A stretch of DNA of 8,994 bases from Armatimonadota bacterium (GCA_023423495.1 JAFAFM010000115.1:1-8994), one strand, 5' to 3'. Shown: positions 1 to 6,561, numbered from the stretch's first letter. A program made the numbers and translations. The notes: generated from the letters alone by a model not told the origin.

Positions 1-1185
1 AACCTCTGCCTAGGCACCTATCCCCGAAAAGGCATGTTCGTCGACCGAGCAGAAATGGAGAAGCGAGCCAAGGTTGCGCTGGCTGCGGTTGGTGCGTCCA
101 TTAACCCCAAGACGATGCTGGGTGCACTCTCGGTCGCCCAGCAGCAGCTCGTCCAGATTGCTAGCGCGGTATCAAAGGGCGCACGAATTCTGATCTTCGA
201 TGAGCCGACATCCTCCCTCTCCCATTTGGAGTCCGAGCGACTCTTTGAACTCATCGACCAATTGAAGGCGGATGGCGTGACTTGCATCTACGTGTCACAC
301 CGCATGCCCGAAATCTTTCGGCTCTGCGACACCATCACGGTGCTAAGAGACGGCAAACATATTGCGACACGTCCAGTAACGGAATTTGACCACGATTCGC
401 TTGTCGCCACGATGATTGGACGCGAGATCGATGTTAAGTCGGCGGGGGAACGCAGCTTGGGATCCGTGGCCATGCGCGTTAAGGACCTGGCAAGTCCAGG
501 GAAGTTTAGCGGCGTCAGCTTCGAACTCCGAGAGGGCGAAATATTGGGATTTGCCGGACTCGTCGGCGCCGGTCGCACAGAGATTCTGGAAGCGCTCTTT
601 GGATTGGATCCCTTGGCTACCGGCCTAGTTGAAACTCACGGAACCCCGATGAGCCTTGGCAAAACGCGCCAAGCTATTCGGCGCAAGATCGGTTTAGTGC
701 CGGAGGACCGAAAACGCCATGGGCTGGTACTCGGAATGCGCATTCGCGAGAACGAAACGCTGCCGGTTTTGCCCACCCTCGCTCAAGGCGGATTCGTCGA
801 TTTTCGAAGGGAACGATCCCTCGCGCAAGACTACTTTGACCGGTTGCGGGTCAAAGCCCCAACCACCGAGACTCTAACCGGAGGCTTGTCGGGAGGAAAT
901 CAACAGAAGGTTGTGCTGGCCAAGTGGCTGGCGGCCGAGTGTGACATCTTGATGGTGGACGAGCCCACGCGGGGTGTGGACATCGGGGCGAAAGCGGAAA
1001 TCCACGAAATCCTCTGGAAGCTTGCCGAAGCCGGAAAGGCCATTCTCATGGTCAGCAGCGAGCTTCCCGAACTCATCAAACTGGCCGACCGAATCCTGGT
1101 ATTTCGGGAGGGCCGAATGGTCGGTGAAGTGATGAGCGCAGATGCTACCGAGGATCGCCTGGTGCGCATGATGGCCGGGGTCTGA
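1..1185 (+). CDS. Sugar ABC transporter ATP-binding protein, CUT2 family (RbsA/MglA/XylG-like), 5' end outside window
   Basis: This is the cytoplasmic ATPase of a monosaccharide-type importer, in the form with two nucleotide-binding domains in one chain. The frame is open from base 1 and the first residues (NLCLGTYP) match the ENIFLG-type segment of RbsA, so the ATG at 34 is internal and roughly the first 100 residues are missing. Numbered from the ATG at 34, the end of domain 1 shows the signature LSVAQQQ (32-38), Walker B ILIFDEP (52-58) and the switch His in YVSHRM (86-91). Domain 2 has a degenerate Walker A, GLVGAGRTE (175-183), with Arg for Lys as is usual in the second domain of this family, then EDRKRHG (224-230), a perfect signature LSGGNQQ (285-291), Walker B ILMVDEPTRGVD (305-316) and VSSE in place of the switch His. 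The substrate cannot be read from the sequence. The partner permease and binding protein are probably upstream of the window. The stop codon lies 2 bases from the stop of the opposing permease gene. Confidence 0.93.
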   Translation, partial: NLCLGTYPRKGMFVDRAEMEKRAKVALAAVGASINPKTMLGALSVAQQQLVQIASAVSKGARILIFDEPTSSLSHLESERLFELIDQLKADGVTCIYVSHRMPEIFRLCDTITVLRDGKHIATRPVTEFDHDSLVATMIGREIDVKSAGERSLGSVAMRVKDLASPGKFSGVSFELREGEILGFAGLVGAGRTEILEALFGLDPLATGLVETHGTPMSLGKTRQAIRRKIGLVPEDRKRHGLVLGMRIRENETLPVLPTLAQGGFVDFRRERSLAQDYFDRLRVKAPTTETLTGGLSGGNQQKVVLAKWLAAECDILMVDEPTRGVDIGAKAEIHEILWKLAEAGKAILMVSSELPELIKLADRILVFREGRMVGEVMSADATEDRLVRMMAGV

Positions 1186-1187
1186 AG

Positions 1188-2279
1188 CTACTTGATACTG
1201 CCGAGCATGACGCCCCGCACGAAGTACCGTTGAGCGAACAGGAACACAATTAGCAAGGGCAGCATCACAATTACCGCAGCGGTCATTTGCAAGGGCCAGT
1301 TGGTGCCTCCGTAGCTGTTCTTAAAGATTGAAAGGCCCACCTCCAACGTCCGCATTTCCGTGCTGTTCGTGTAGATCAATGGATTGAAGAAGTCGGTCCA
1401 CACGCCAAAGAATGTAAAGGTTCCGGCGGTCGCCAAAGCCGCCTTGCTTAGCGGCAATATGATGCGAGAGTAGATCCTGAACTCCCCGGCTCCGTCGATG
1501 CGTGCTGCTTCATCGAGCTCCGGTGAGATCGACAGGAACTGCTGCCTCAACAAGAACACCGAAAACGCAGAAGAGACTCCAGGAATGATAAGAGCCCAGT
1601 ACGTGTCCAGCCATCCAAGATTCCGAATCAAAAGATAGACCGGGATCTGGGTGACCGGGCCAGCAAACATCATTGAGCCTAGGAAGAGAATGAACAAGGG
1701 TTCACGACCCTTAAATCTCAGCCGGGCAAACGCATAGGCCGCTAAAGATGTGACAAAGAGTTGCCCAAGGACGACAGCGAATGTCACGAAAACCGTGTTG
1801 AAAAAGAATCTCTTGACGGGCAGATTCTCATGATTGAAGACGAAGTCATAGTTGTCCCAACGCGGCTTCACTTCGACCTTCTCGATCGGCTGACCGTCGG
1901 GGCCCGGAACCATGATGGGCTGATCATTCGCATCCTTTGCCACCGCTTTGGGAATCAACTCGGCGATCGGCGGAATTGGAGTCTTGCTGGGATGGAGCGA
2001 AATGAGCACCATCCACACGAACGGAGCCATGAGGAAGGCAGCGATTGAGATCAGAAGAGTGTAGGAAAGCCCTTTTTTGACCCCGGCGCTCAGAAGCGTA
2101 CACAACCCGGCCAGCCCCACAAGCACGGCCGCACCGATGAGGACGACGTTAAGCCGATGGTCGGCGGGGTCGGAGGACTTTTCATAGCCCGTCAGGAACA
2201 AGGGCAGGAGCGCCAAGCCGACGATGAGCAAGAGCAGCCCAAATGCACGATGCAACCAAGGGTTCTTAAGCCACGTCAC
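1188..2279 (-). CDS. Carbohydrate ABC transporter permease, CUT1 MalG-like, with extra N-terminal membrane segments
   Basis: This is an inner-membrane permease subunit of a CUT1 sugar importer. The EAA loop, which docks on the ATPase, is clear at residues 257-276 (DEAARIDGAGEF, ending IILP). The protein has 363 residues against about 270-300 for usual MalG-type subunits. The surplus is at the front: two extra hydrophobic segments (about 11-30 and 44-65) precede the usual first helix (about 72-95). A polar Pro/Gly-rich stretch (about 112-138, with DQPI and DGQPIEK) also enlarges the first external loop. Further helices lie at about 160-184, 195-218, 224-246, 279-298 and 333-350. The GTG start overlaps the upstream permease stop as GTGA (2276-2279), so translation is probably coupled. 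It is the last gene of the three-gene operon. The family is secure; the role of the N-terminal extension is unknown. Confidence 0.93.
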   Translation of the reverse strand: MTWLKNPWLHRAFGLLLLIVGLALLPLFLTGYEKSSDPADHRLNVVLIGAAVLVGLAGLCTLLSAGVKKGLSYTLLISIAAFLMAPFVWMVLISLHPSKTPIPPIAELIPKAVAKDANDQPIMVPGPDGQPIEKVEVKPRWDNYDFVFNHENLPVKRFFFNTVFVTFAVVLGQLFVTSLAAYAFARLRFKGREPLFILFLGSMMFAGPVTQIPVYLLIRNLGWLDTYWALIIPGVSSAFSVFLLRQQFLSISPELDEAARIDGAGEFRIYSRIILPLSKAALATAGTFTFFGVWTDFFNPLIYTNSTEMRTLEVGLSIFKNSYGGTNWPLQMTAAVIVMLPLLIVFLFAQRYFVRGVMLGSIK

Positions 2280-3163
2280 GATGCGCTGTACCCCTGCATT
2301 TGATTTCGCATGAGTCGAAATTGGAAGATGGAAATGAGGATGATGATCGCCAGGAGAACGAAGGATTTGGCAGATGCAAGGCCGGTGTTGAAGTTCACCC
2401 AGGCTTCGTTATAAATGTGGTAGCCAACCACATCGGTGGACTCCTCGGGCCCGCCCTTGGTCATCATGTACACCGGGGTGAAGACCTGCATCGCGCCGAT
2501 GGTGGACGTCACCATGACGAAGAACGTAGTCGGGACGAGCATCGGCAGCGTGACTTTCCAAAACTGCCGCCAATTTGATGCGCCGTCGATTTGTGCAGCT
2601 TCATACAGGGATTGCGGGATATTGATGAGGCCCGCCAAAAACAGCACCATCCTTGGCCCTAACCCGACCCACATCGACATGAATACCAAGGCGTACATCG
2701 CCCACTCGGTCCGGTTGAGGAAGTCCACGCTCTCGATTCCAAAGAGCGCGGTCGCCATGTTGATCATTCCAGTGTCGGGAAGGAACACATACGTCCAGAG
2801 CATCGCAATGGCAACCCCAGACGAAATGGCTGGGATGTAGAAGAGAGTTCGGAAGATCGCCATGCCTCGCAGCTTTTGGTTGACCAGCAAAGCAATGAGC
2901 AATGCCAGGATCATGCCCAAAGGCACGCTCAGGGCCGCGAAGCGGAACGACTGCCACAGCGAGTTGAGGAACGGCTCTTCGGTCAGTGCCAGGGAGTAAT
3001 TTTTTAATCCAGTGAATTCTGGATTCTCGCGAAAGATTTGGTACTTGTATAGACTGATGATGAAGGCGTACGCCATGGGGATAATGGCGAAGATGAGCAG
3101 GTGGAAAGTGGCGGGCGCAACGAACAGCCATCCCATGCGACTCTCTTTGAGGGTCCGCGTCAC
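2276..3163 (-). CDS. Carbohydrate ABC transporter permease, CUT1 MalF/UgpA-like
   Basis: This is the second inner-membrane permease of the CUT1 importer, 295 residues and six predicted helices, normal for UgpA/LacF-type subunits. The EAA loop is at residues 188-207 (YEAAQIDGASNW, ending TLP). The family-typical TKGGPEEST segment is at 235-243, just before the last helix. The first helix (about 11-37) starts with GWLFVAPA, a common opening in this family. The GTG start at 3163 overlaps the binding-protein stop as GTGA (3160-3163) and has AAGGAG 11 bases upstream. An ATG at 3136 (Met10) is a possible alternative start. It would form the heterodimeric channel with the product of the downstream permease gene. 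Confidence 0.94.
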   Translation of the reverse strand: MTRTLKESRMGWLFVAPATFHLLIFAIIPMAYAFIISLYKYQIFRENPEFTGLKNYSLALTEEPFLNSLWQSFRFAALSVPLGMILALLIALLVNQKLRGMAIFRTLFYIPAISSGVAIAMLWTYVFLPDTGMINMATALFGIESVDFLNRTEWAMYALVFMSMWVGLGPRMVLFLAGLINIPQSLYEAAQIDGASNWRQFWKVTLPMLVPTTFFVMVTSTIGAMQVFTPVYMMTKGGPEESTDVVGYHIYNEAWVNFNTGLASAKSFVLLAIIILISIFQFRLMRNQMQGYSAS

Positions 3164-4452
3164 CGCTTGGCAAACTCCTTATCGATCCGTTGAGCGGCAT
3201 ATGTGAGCGCCGCCTTTACGTCCCGATTGTTATTGAGAATGCTCTTCAGCGCATCTTCCCCCCGCTTCTCGACGAACTCATAACCCTCAACCCAAGAGCC
3301 ATATGGCTTCCGAGCGGAAGGCACGATGTCCAGGAATTGCTGTTCGACCGGATCCGTCGCCCGTGCCTCGCTTACATCCTTCCGGGCACAGACCGCAATC
3401 CCGCTGGCGTTATAGACCTTCTGCAGGCGTTCGCTCGACCAGTATTTGACGTATTCCCAGGCCAACTTTGGATTTTTCGCCTTTGCGGGGATAGCGAAGC
3501 CAGCCTCATACATAACGGTGTGCGACTGTGGTGTGTTGTGGGGAAGAGCGACAACGCCCAGCCGCTTCCAATCGATTTTTGGCCGCCCCTGAGCATCCTT
3601 CGGCGCATTCTTGTAGCCCACCATGGCCCAATGCCCGTTGATCACCATTGCGGCCTGCCCATTGGCAAAGAGATCCACCCCCATGGAGGCAACTTCGCTG
3701 AGGGCAGGTGCGACTTTATGCTTGACGATCAAATCGCGTAGGAAAGAAACTGTCTCGACGTTCTCCGGGCTATCGAAAACGCCCGTCGCCCGCTTCGCAT
3801 CGGGAGTAAGCACATCCCCGCCATTGTTCCAGAGCCACATAACCCAGGCTGGCATCCACGTAGAAAAGGAAAAGCCATACTGGGTCACCTTGCCAGACCG
3901 ATCCCGAATTGTGAGCTTTTTGGCGGTCTCCAGAAACTTCTCAAAGTTCCAGTCAGCGGTTGGGTAAGGGACGCCGGCCTTGTCGAACAAATCCTTGTTG
4001 TAGTACATGACCATGGGGGTGAAGTCCCCAGGGATAGCATGGATCTTTGACCCGCGGCGGGCGATGTCGACGACGTTTGGATAATAGTCTTCGAGCTTGA
4101 ATTCGGGGTCGCCATTGATATGCGGAGTGAGGTCGCTGAGGACGCCGTTATTGATGAAGATCGCGGCGCTTGAGGCGTCTAAAACCATCACGTCCGGCAT
4201 GGTTCCAGCCACATGGTTAAGCACCATCTTCTGGACATATTCACCCGACCCGGGAATGCCTTCGATGCGGACTTCGCAGTCGTTTTCTTCCCCGAACTGT
4301 CGGTATAGCTGTTGGACTTGGCGGTCATAGTCGCTGTCGTCCCCCGCTCCACCCCAGTTGGATACACGAAGAACCGGGCGGCCGGATTCGACCTCTGGCG
4401 AGCAGGCGCACATGATCAGCGCAAGCACCGCTAAGCCAAGGCATCGCCACAT
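3160..4452 (-). CDS. Extracellular carbohydrate-binding protein, family 1 (UgpB/MalE-type), predicted lipoprotein
   Basis: This is the solute-binding component that captures a sugar outside the inner membrane and delivers it to the two permeases encoded downstream. It has 430 residues, usual for the family. A short hydrophobic leader ends in LIMCAC, so Cys17 is the probable lipidated residue. The lipobox is imperfect (Met at -3, Cys at -2), and the leader has only one basic residue. Family 1 features are MPDVMVLDASS (85-95), YYNKDLFDKAGVPYPTADW (150-168) and FANGQAAMVINGHWAM (262-277). The gene is first in the operon, which matches the usual order of binding protein then permeases. No MalK-type ATPase lies in the operon. 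The ligand is unknown: an oligosaccharide or glycerol-phosphate-like compound is possible, but the sequence does not decide. Confidence 0.93.
   Translation of the reverse strand: MWRCLGLAVLALIMCACSPEVESGRPVLRVSNWGGAGDDSDYDRQVQQLYRQFGEENDCEVRIEGIPGSGEYVQKMVLNHVAGTMPDVMVLDASSAAIFINNGVLSDLTPHINGDPEFKLEDYYPNVVDIARRGSKIHAIPGDFTPMVMYYNKDLFDKAGVPYPTADWNFEKFLETAKKLTIRDRSGKVTQYGFSFSTWMPAWVMWLWNNGGDVLTPDAKRATGVFDSPENVETVSFLRDLIVKHKVAPALSEVASMGVDLFANGQAAMVINGHWAMVGYKNAPKDAQGRPKIDWKRLGVVALPHNTPQSHTVMYEAGFAIPAKAKNPKLAWEYVKYWSSERLQKVYNASGIAVCARKDVSEARATDPVEQQFLDIVPSARKPYGSWVEGYEFVEKRGEDALKSILNNNRDVKAALTYAAQRIDKEFAKR
3175..3180 (-). promoter_or_regulatory. Ribosome binding site of the MalF-like permease
   Basis: AAGGAG on the minus strand lies 11 bases before the GTG at 3163, inside the end of the binding-protein gene. 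It supports the GTG over the ATG at 3136, although the spacing is a little long. Confidence 0.55.
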
Positions 4453-4497
4453 ATGGAAAAGGTACCCCCATGGGAGAAAAGAGGTTCCTATTTGGTG

Positions 4498-4503
4498 ATT
4501 GTA
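4498..4503 (-). promoter_or_regulatory. Possible -10 box of the CUT1 sugar operon
   Basis: TACAAT on the minus strand is one mismatch from the TATAAT consensus and lies 45 bases before the binding-protein ATG. No matching -35 box is visible at 16-18 bases. That position is occupied by an arm of the palindrome at 4521-4548, which could suggest activator-dependent transcription. This is inference only. Confidence 0.35.
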
Positions 4504-4520
4504 GAGAAGCGGATGTGAAT

Positions 4521-4548
4521 ATGGGCGAGTTCAAGATAACCCGCCCAT
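4521..4548. promoter_or_regulatory. Palindrome between ndk and the sugar operon: operator or ndk terminator
   Basis: Two 11-base arms, ATGGGCGAGTT and AACCCGCCCAT, are separated by the 6 bases caagat. They are complementary except at one position. In minus-strand RNA that position becomes a G-U pair, so the hairpin has 11 continuous pairs. It begins 13 bases beyond the ndk stop codon. There is no good run of U after it on either strand, which argues against a standard intrinsic terminator. It also overlaps where the -35 region of the sugar operon would be, as expected for an operator. The two roles cannot be separated from sequence alone. Confidence 0.6.
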
Positions 4549-4561
4549 GGAAAATCCGTGC

Positions 4562-4975
4562 TTACTCGATGATGCCTTCTGGGAACCACAGCCCGAGCTC
4601 GCGGGCGGCCGCATCGGGATCGCTGCTCGAGTGAGTCAAATTATCATCGATCGTAAGAGCAAAGTCGCCTCGGACCGTGCCGGGTTCAGCCTCTAGGGGA
4701 TTCGTCGCTCCCATCATGGTCCGAATCGCTCGGGTGGCGTTGGTGCCGCGCACCGCCATGGCCACCACTTGTCCGGAGCTCAGATAATCGACAACGTCGT
4801 TAAAAAATCCCTTGCCGCGGTGCTCGCCATAATGCTCCTCTACCGTAGCGCGCTCGGCTTGCACCAACTTGAGGCCGACAACCTTAAGACCGCGGGCTTC
4901 GATTCGGCGCGTGATTTCGCCGATGAGGTTGCGCTGAACTCCGCCGGGTTTGATAAGAACGAGTGTGGTTTCCAT
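4562..4975 (-). CDS. ndk: Nucleoside diphosphate kinase
   Basis: This cytoplasmic enzyme transfers the gamma phosphate from an NTP to an NDP through a phosphohistidine, balancing nucleotide pools. Its 137 residues are normal for the family. Active-site residues are all present: Lys9 (in LIKPGG), Tyr49, Arg85, Arg102, Asn112 and the phosphorylated His115 in NLTHSSSD. Two positions vary from the commonest forms: KPGG for KPDG or KPNA, and HSSSD for HGSDS. MGATNP and GTVRGDFA (88-93 and 99-106) are classic family segments. The ATG start is fixed by the conserved METTLVLIKP opening. The only good Shine-Dalgarno match (AGGAG) is about 18 bases upstream, so initiation may be weak or the match irrelevant. 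The gene appears monocistronic. Confidence 0.97.
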   Translation of the reverse strand: METTLVLIKPGGVQRNLIGEITRRIEARGLKVVGLKLVQAERATVEEHYGEHRGKGFFNDVVDYLSSGQVVAMAVRGTNATRAIRTMMGATNPLEAEPGTVRGDFALTIDDNLTHSSSDPDAAARELGLWFPEGIIE

Positions 4976-5152
4976 TTTGTTTAGCTTGTCTGACTCCTGT
5001 GAACTCTGATCAATAAGGGTACCGCTCAGGCGTATTTCGATTTGACTGTATACCTACGTGGCACCAAAGGTCGCAGTCCGTATCCGCAAATATATTAGTT
5101 TCAACGGGATTCGTTGGCGGCCTGGACCTCGATGCCGTACGATCATGAAACC

Positions 5153-5416
5153 ATGCTAAGTTTGCTTCCCATTGCTTTATGTGTGACGATGCCGGTCGCG
5201 GATGAGGGGTTCCGGGTCATCGACGTGCAGCGCCACGAGGTATTTGCGGGTCGACTAGGAAGACGCGTAACGCAGATCGTCACCGCTGAGAAAGACGGAA
5301 AACGCTACGAAATTGTGCTCGGCCGGTCCCACACCGCGATCCGAGGTTCAGTCCGTGAACTTTCCAATGGAGACACGTTCCGACCGGACTGGGGCGCGGT
5401 CATTCGAGAAAAGTAA
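5153..5416 (+). CDS. Small hypothetical protein with a possible signal peptide
   Basis: I do not recognise this 87-residue protein. From the ATG at 5153 it opens with a hydrophobic stretch (MLSLLPIALCVTMPVADE), which would suit a signal peptide cleaved near VADE. A compact charged region of about 65 residues follows, rich in Arg, Glu, Asp and Val with alternating polar and hydrophobic residues, suggesting a small beta-rich domain. The frame is also open upstream, with an ATG at 5132 and a TTG at 5114. None of the starts has a convincing ribosome binding site, and I chose 5153 because it puts the hydrophobic segment at the N terminus. A hairpin after the stop and the absence of a better frame on either strand support a real gene. 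It may be exported. No function is proposed. Confidence 0.55.
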   Translation: MLSLLPIALCVTMPVADEGFRVIDVQRHEVFAGRLGRRVTQIVTAEKDGKRYEIVLGRSHTAIRGSVRELSNGDTFRPDWGAVIREK

Positions 5417-5421
5417 GAAGA

Positions 5422-5443
5422 GGGGAGCCACGATGTGGTCCCC
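5422..5443. terminator. Hairpin terminator between convergent genes
   Basis: GGGGA, a bulged G and CCAC pair with GTGG and TCCCC around a 3-base loop (gat), giving a 9-pair stem between two converging genes. On the minus strand the stem is followed by TCTTCTTACTTTTCT, a pyrimidine and U-rich tail, so it should work well for the beta-barrel gene. On the plus strand the tail (ccaatttg) is poor, so termination of the small gene here is less certain. Confidence 0.65.
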
Positions 5444-5470
5444 CCAATTTGAATCCCGCGTCGCGTCGGC

Positions 5471-6103
5471 TTAGAGCTTGAATCCGTACCAGAAGCCCAA
5501 GGTGTATTGCAGACCCTGCGCGTCCCGATCCGACGGGATACCGGCTCCTAGCCAAAGATTAAATCCGGGCAGCTGTTTCACGGGCACGTTCAGCGTTGCC
5601 CATCCATATGCGCCTGGTCCCGTGATCCATTCCAAGCTACCGGTGCAATCTCCGAAAATGGGGAAGTCCACGCCAAAAAACCCGCGGTGTTCATCGTTCT
5701 TGAGATAGCCGAAGTGGAAGCGCGCGTTGTTCCAGTCGTAGCGGCCAGCGACGAAGTAATCGGCTTGGATGCCCTTACCCTCGTAGTTCATCGCACCGGC
5801 GCTCAGCATGTAATTGTCGCCTTCCAGTAGCTTCACCTTGAAGTGGGTTGTCTGGCCCTTCTCAAGATCGTCGCCATAGGCGATTTCGGCGAAGTCCCCG
5901 ATTCCTACAGTCACGTACCCGTAGTGATAAATCTTCTTGTCGACCCGGTTTTCATTTCCGAAGGCCAAATAGCCGACCACGACCTCTCGATGCCCTAGAA
6001 TGTCGGCAATCGGAATTGCCGTCAACGCCGTGATGCTTGCAGAAGCATAACCACCAACCAACGTAAGTGCCAGTGCCGCTGGCGCCTTCATACCCATCTT
6101 CAT
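5471..6103 (-). CDS. Putative outer-membrane beta-barrel protein, function unknown
   Basis: This 210-residue protein has a basic start (MKMGMK), a hydrophobic core and an ASA site near residue 22, consistent with a Sec signal peptide. The mature part has many short alternating stretches rich in Gly and aromatic residues (for example YHYGYVTVGIG, ARFHFGYL, RGFFGVDF, LQYTLGFWYGFKL) with polar turns between, the pattern of a small membrane beta-barrel of perhaps 8-10 strands. There are no helices or enzymatic motifs that I recognise. The last residue is Leu rather than the common Phe or Trp, so the C-terminal BAM signal is imperfect. The start at 6103 is supported by GAGGAA close upstream. It is divergent from the tautomerase gene and shares a repeat-rich control region with it. 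A small secreted beta-sandwich remains an alternative. Confidence 0.65.
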   Translation of the reverse strand: MKMGMKAPAALALTLVGGYASASITALTAIPIADILGHREVVVGYLAFGNENRVDKKIYHYGYVTVGIGDFAEIAYGDDLEKGQTTHFKVKLLEGDNYMLSAGAMNYEGKGIQADYFVAGRYDWNNARFHFGYLKNDEHRGFFGVDFPIFGDCTGSLEWITGPGAYGWATLNVPVKQLPGFNLWLGAGIPSDRDAQGLQYTLGFWYGFKL

Positions 6104-6107
6104 CTAT

Positions 6108-6113
6108 TTCCTC
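6108..6113 (-). promoter_or_regulatory. Ribosome binding site of the beta-barrel gene
   Basis: GAGGAA on the minus strand has its GAGG core 6 bases before the ATG at 6103. It selects this ATG over the in-frame ATGs at 6097 and 6091. Confidence 0.65.
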
Positions 6114-6115
6114 GC

Positions 6116-6189
6116 CGGGATCAACCCGCGAGGCTCATTCCACTACCTGGTAAGAATTCTTACTGGTAACCTTACTGGGATCAACTCCC
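6116..6189. promoter_or_regulatory. Divergent control region with nested palindromes and direct repeats
   Basis: The region between the beta-barrel gene and the tautomerase gene contains a perfect 14-base palindrome, GTAAGAATTCTTAC (6150-6163). The 9-mer GGGATCAAC occurs on both sides of it (6117-6125 and 6177-6185), each time inside a small inverted repeat (CGGG-atcaa-CCCG and GGGA-tcaac-TCCC). CTGGTAA is repeated at 6147 and 6163, and CTTACTGG at 6159 and 6171. This density is expected of an operator bound by a dimeric regulator controlling one or both divergent genes. No promoter boxes could be assigned with confidence, and the regulator is not in the window. Confidence 0.55.
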
Positions 6190-6207
6190 GTAGTCAAGAA
6201 TAGTCAT

Positions 6208-6561
6208 ATGCCTCACATCCACTTGGAGACCACGGCCGACCTTCCGGAGAATGCCAACATTCCAGACATTCTTGAGGCATTGGTGTCGAAGCTCAGCTCG
6301 TTTGACACAGTGGCATCAGAGTCCGTTAAGGCATACCATCTTCTGCGATCCAATTGGGCGATGGGAGCCGGAGCGCCTCCTGGATTCGCGCATTGCACTG
6401 TTGCGATCCTCGCGGGCCGAGATTTCGACTTAAGAAAACGGATTGCAGATGGAATGTGCGAGGAACTCAAATCGCATTTCGAGATGTCTCTCGACAACAA
6501 AGAAGTATCGATCACATTGGAAGTCAGAGAGATGGATCGTGATACGTATCGGAAGCTTTAG
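6208..6561 (+). CDS. 5-carboxymethyl-2-hydroxymuconate Delta-isomerase family protein (tautomerase superfamily)
   Basis: Members of this family (HpaF/HpcD) interconvert tautomers of 5-carboxymethyl-2-hydroxymuconate in homoprotocatechuate degradation, using the N-terminal proline left after Met removal as the base. This 117-residue protein begins MPHIHLE, so Pro2 is in place. It follows the E. coli enzyme along its length: an Arg-containing segment (KAYHLLRSNWAMG, 41-53), FAHCTVAILAGRD (60-72), a helix of the RKRIADGMCEELKSHF type (76-91) and a final strand ITLEVREMD (102-110) before RDTYRKL. No other aromatic-degradation gene is nearby, so the physiological substrate may differ. The ribosome binding site is weak. 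The stop codon overlaps that of lpxC on the other strand (TTAG, 6558-6561). Confidence 0.85.
   Translation: MPHIHLETTADLPENANIPDILEALVSKLSSFDTVASESVKAYHLLRSNWAMGAGAPPGFAHCTVAILAGRDFDLRKRIADGMCEELKSHFEMSLDNKEVSITLEVREMDRDTYRKL

Noticed and set aside
34..36. ATG at 34 as the start of the sugar ATPase
   Set aside because: The frame is open to base 1 with family-typical residues before it, and a protein starting there would lack the first Walker A motif.
2601..3200. 199-residue minus-strand frame overlapping the MalF-like permease in another frame
   Set aside because: It is rich in Arg, His and Pro with no membrane segments; the other minus-strand frame gives a standard permease with the EAA loop.
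3190..3741. 183-residue plus-strand open frame opposite the sugar-binding protein
   Set aside because: The minus strand encodes a clear family 1 binding protein over the same bases; the plus-strand translation has no family features.
5042..5047. TTGACT resembling a -35 box upstream of the small plus-strand gene
   Set aside because: At 16-18 bases downstream there is only caaagg or similar, with no acceptable -10 box. The nearby TATACC is too close.
5114..5152. Upstream TTG and ATG starts for the small hypothetical gene
   Set aside because: They have no better ribosome binding site and would bury the hydrophobic segment behind a polar stretch. They cannot be excluded, but 5153 fits a signal peptide better.
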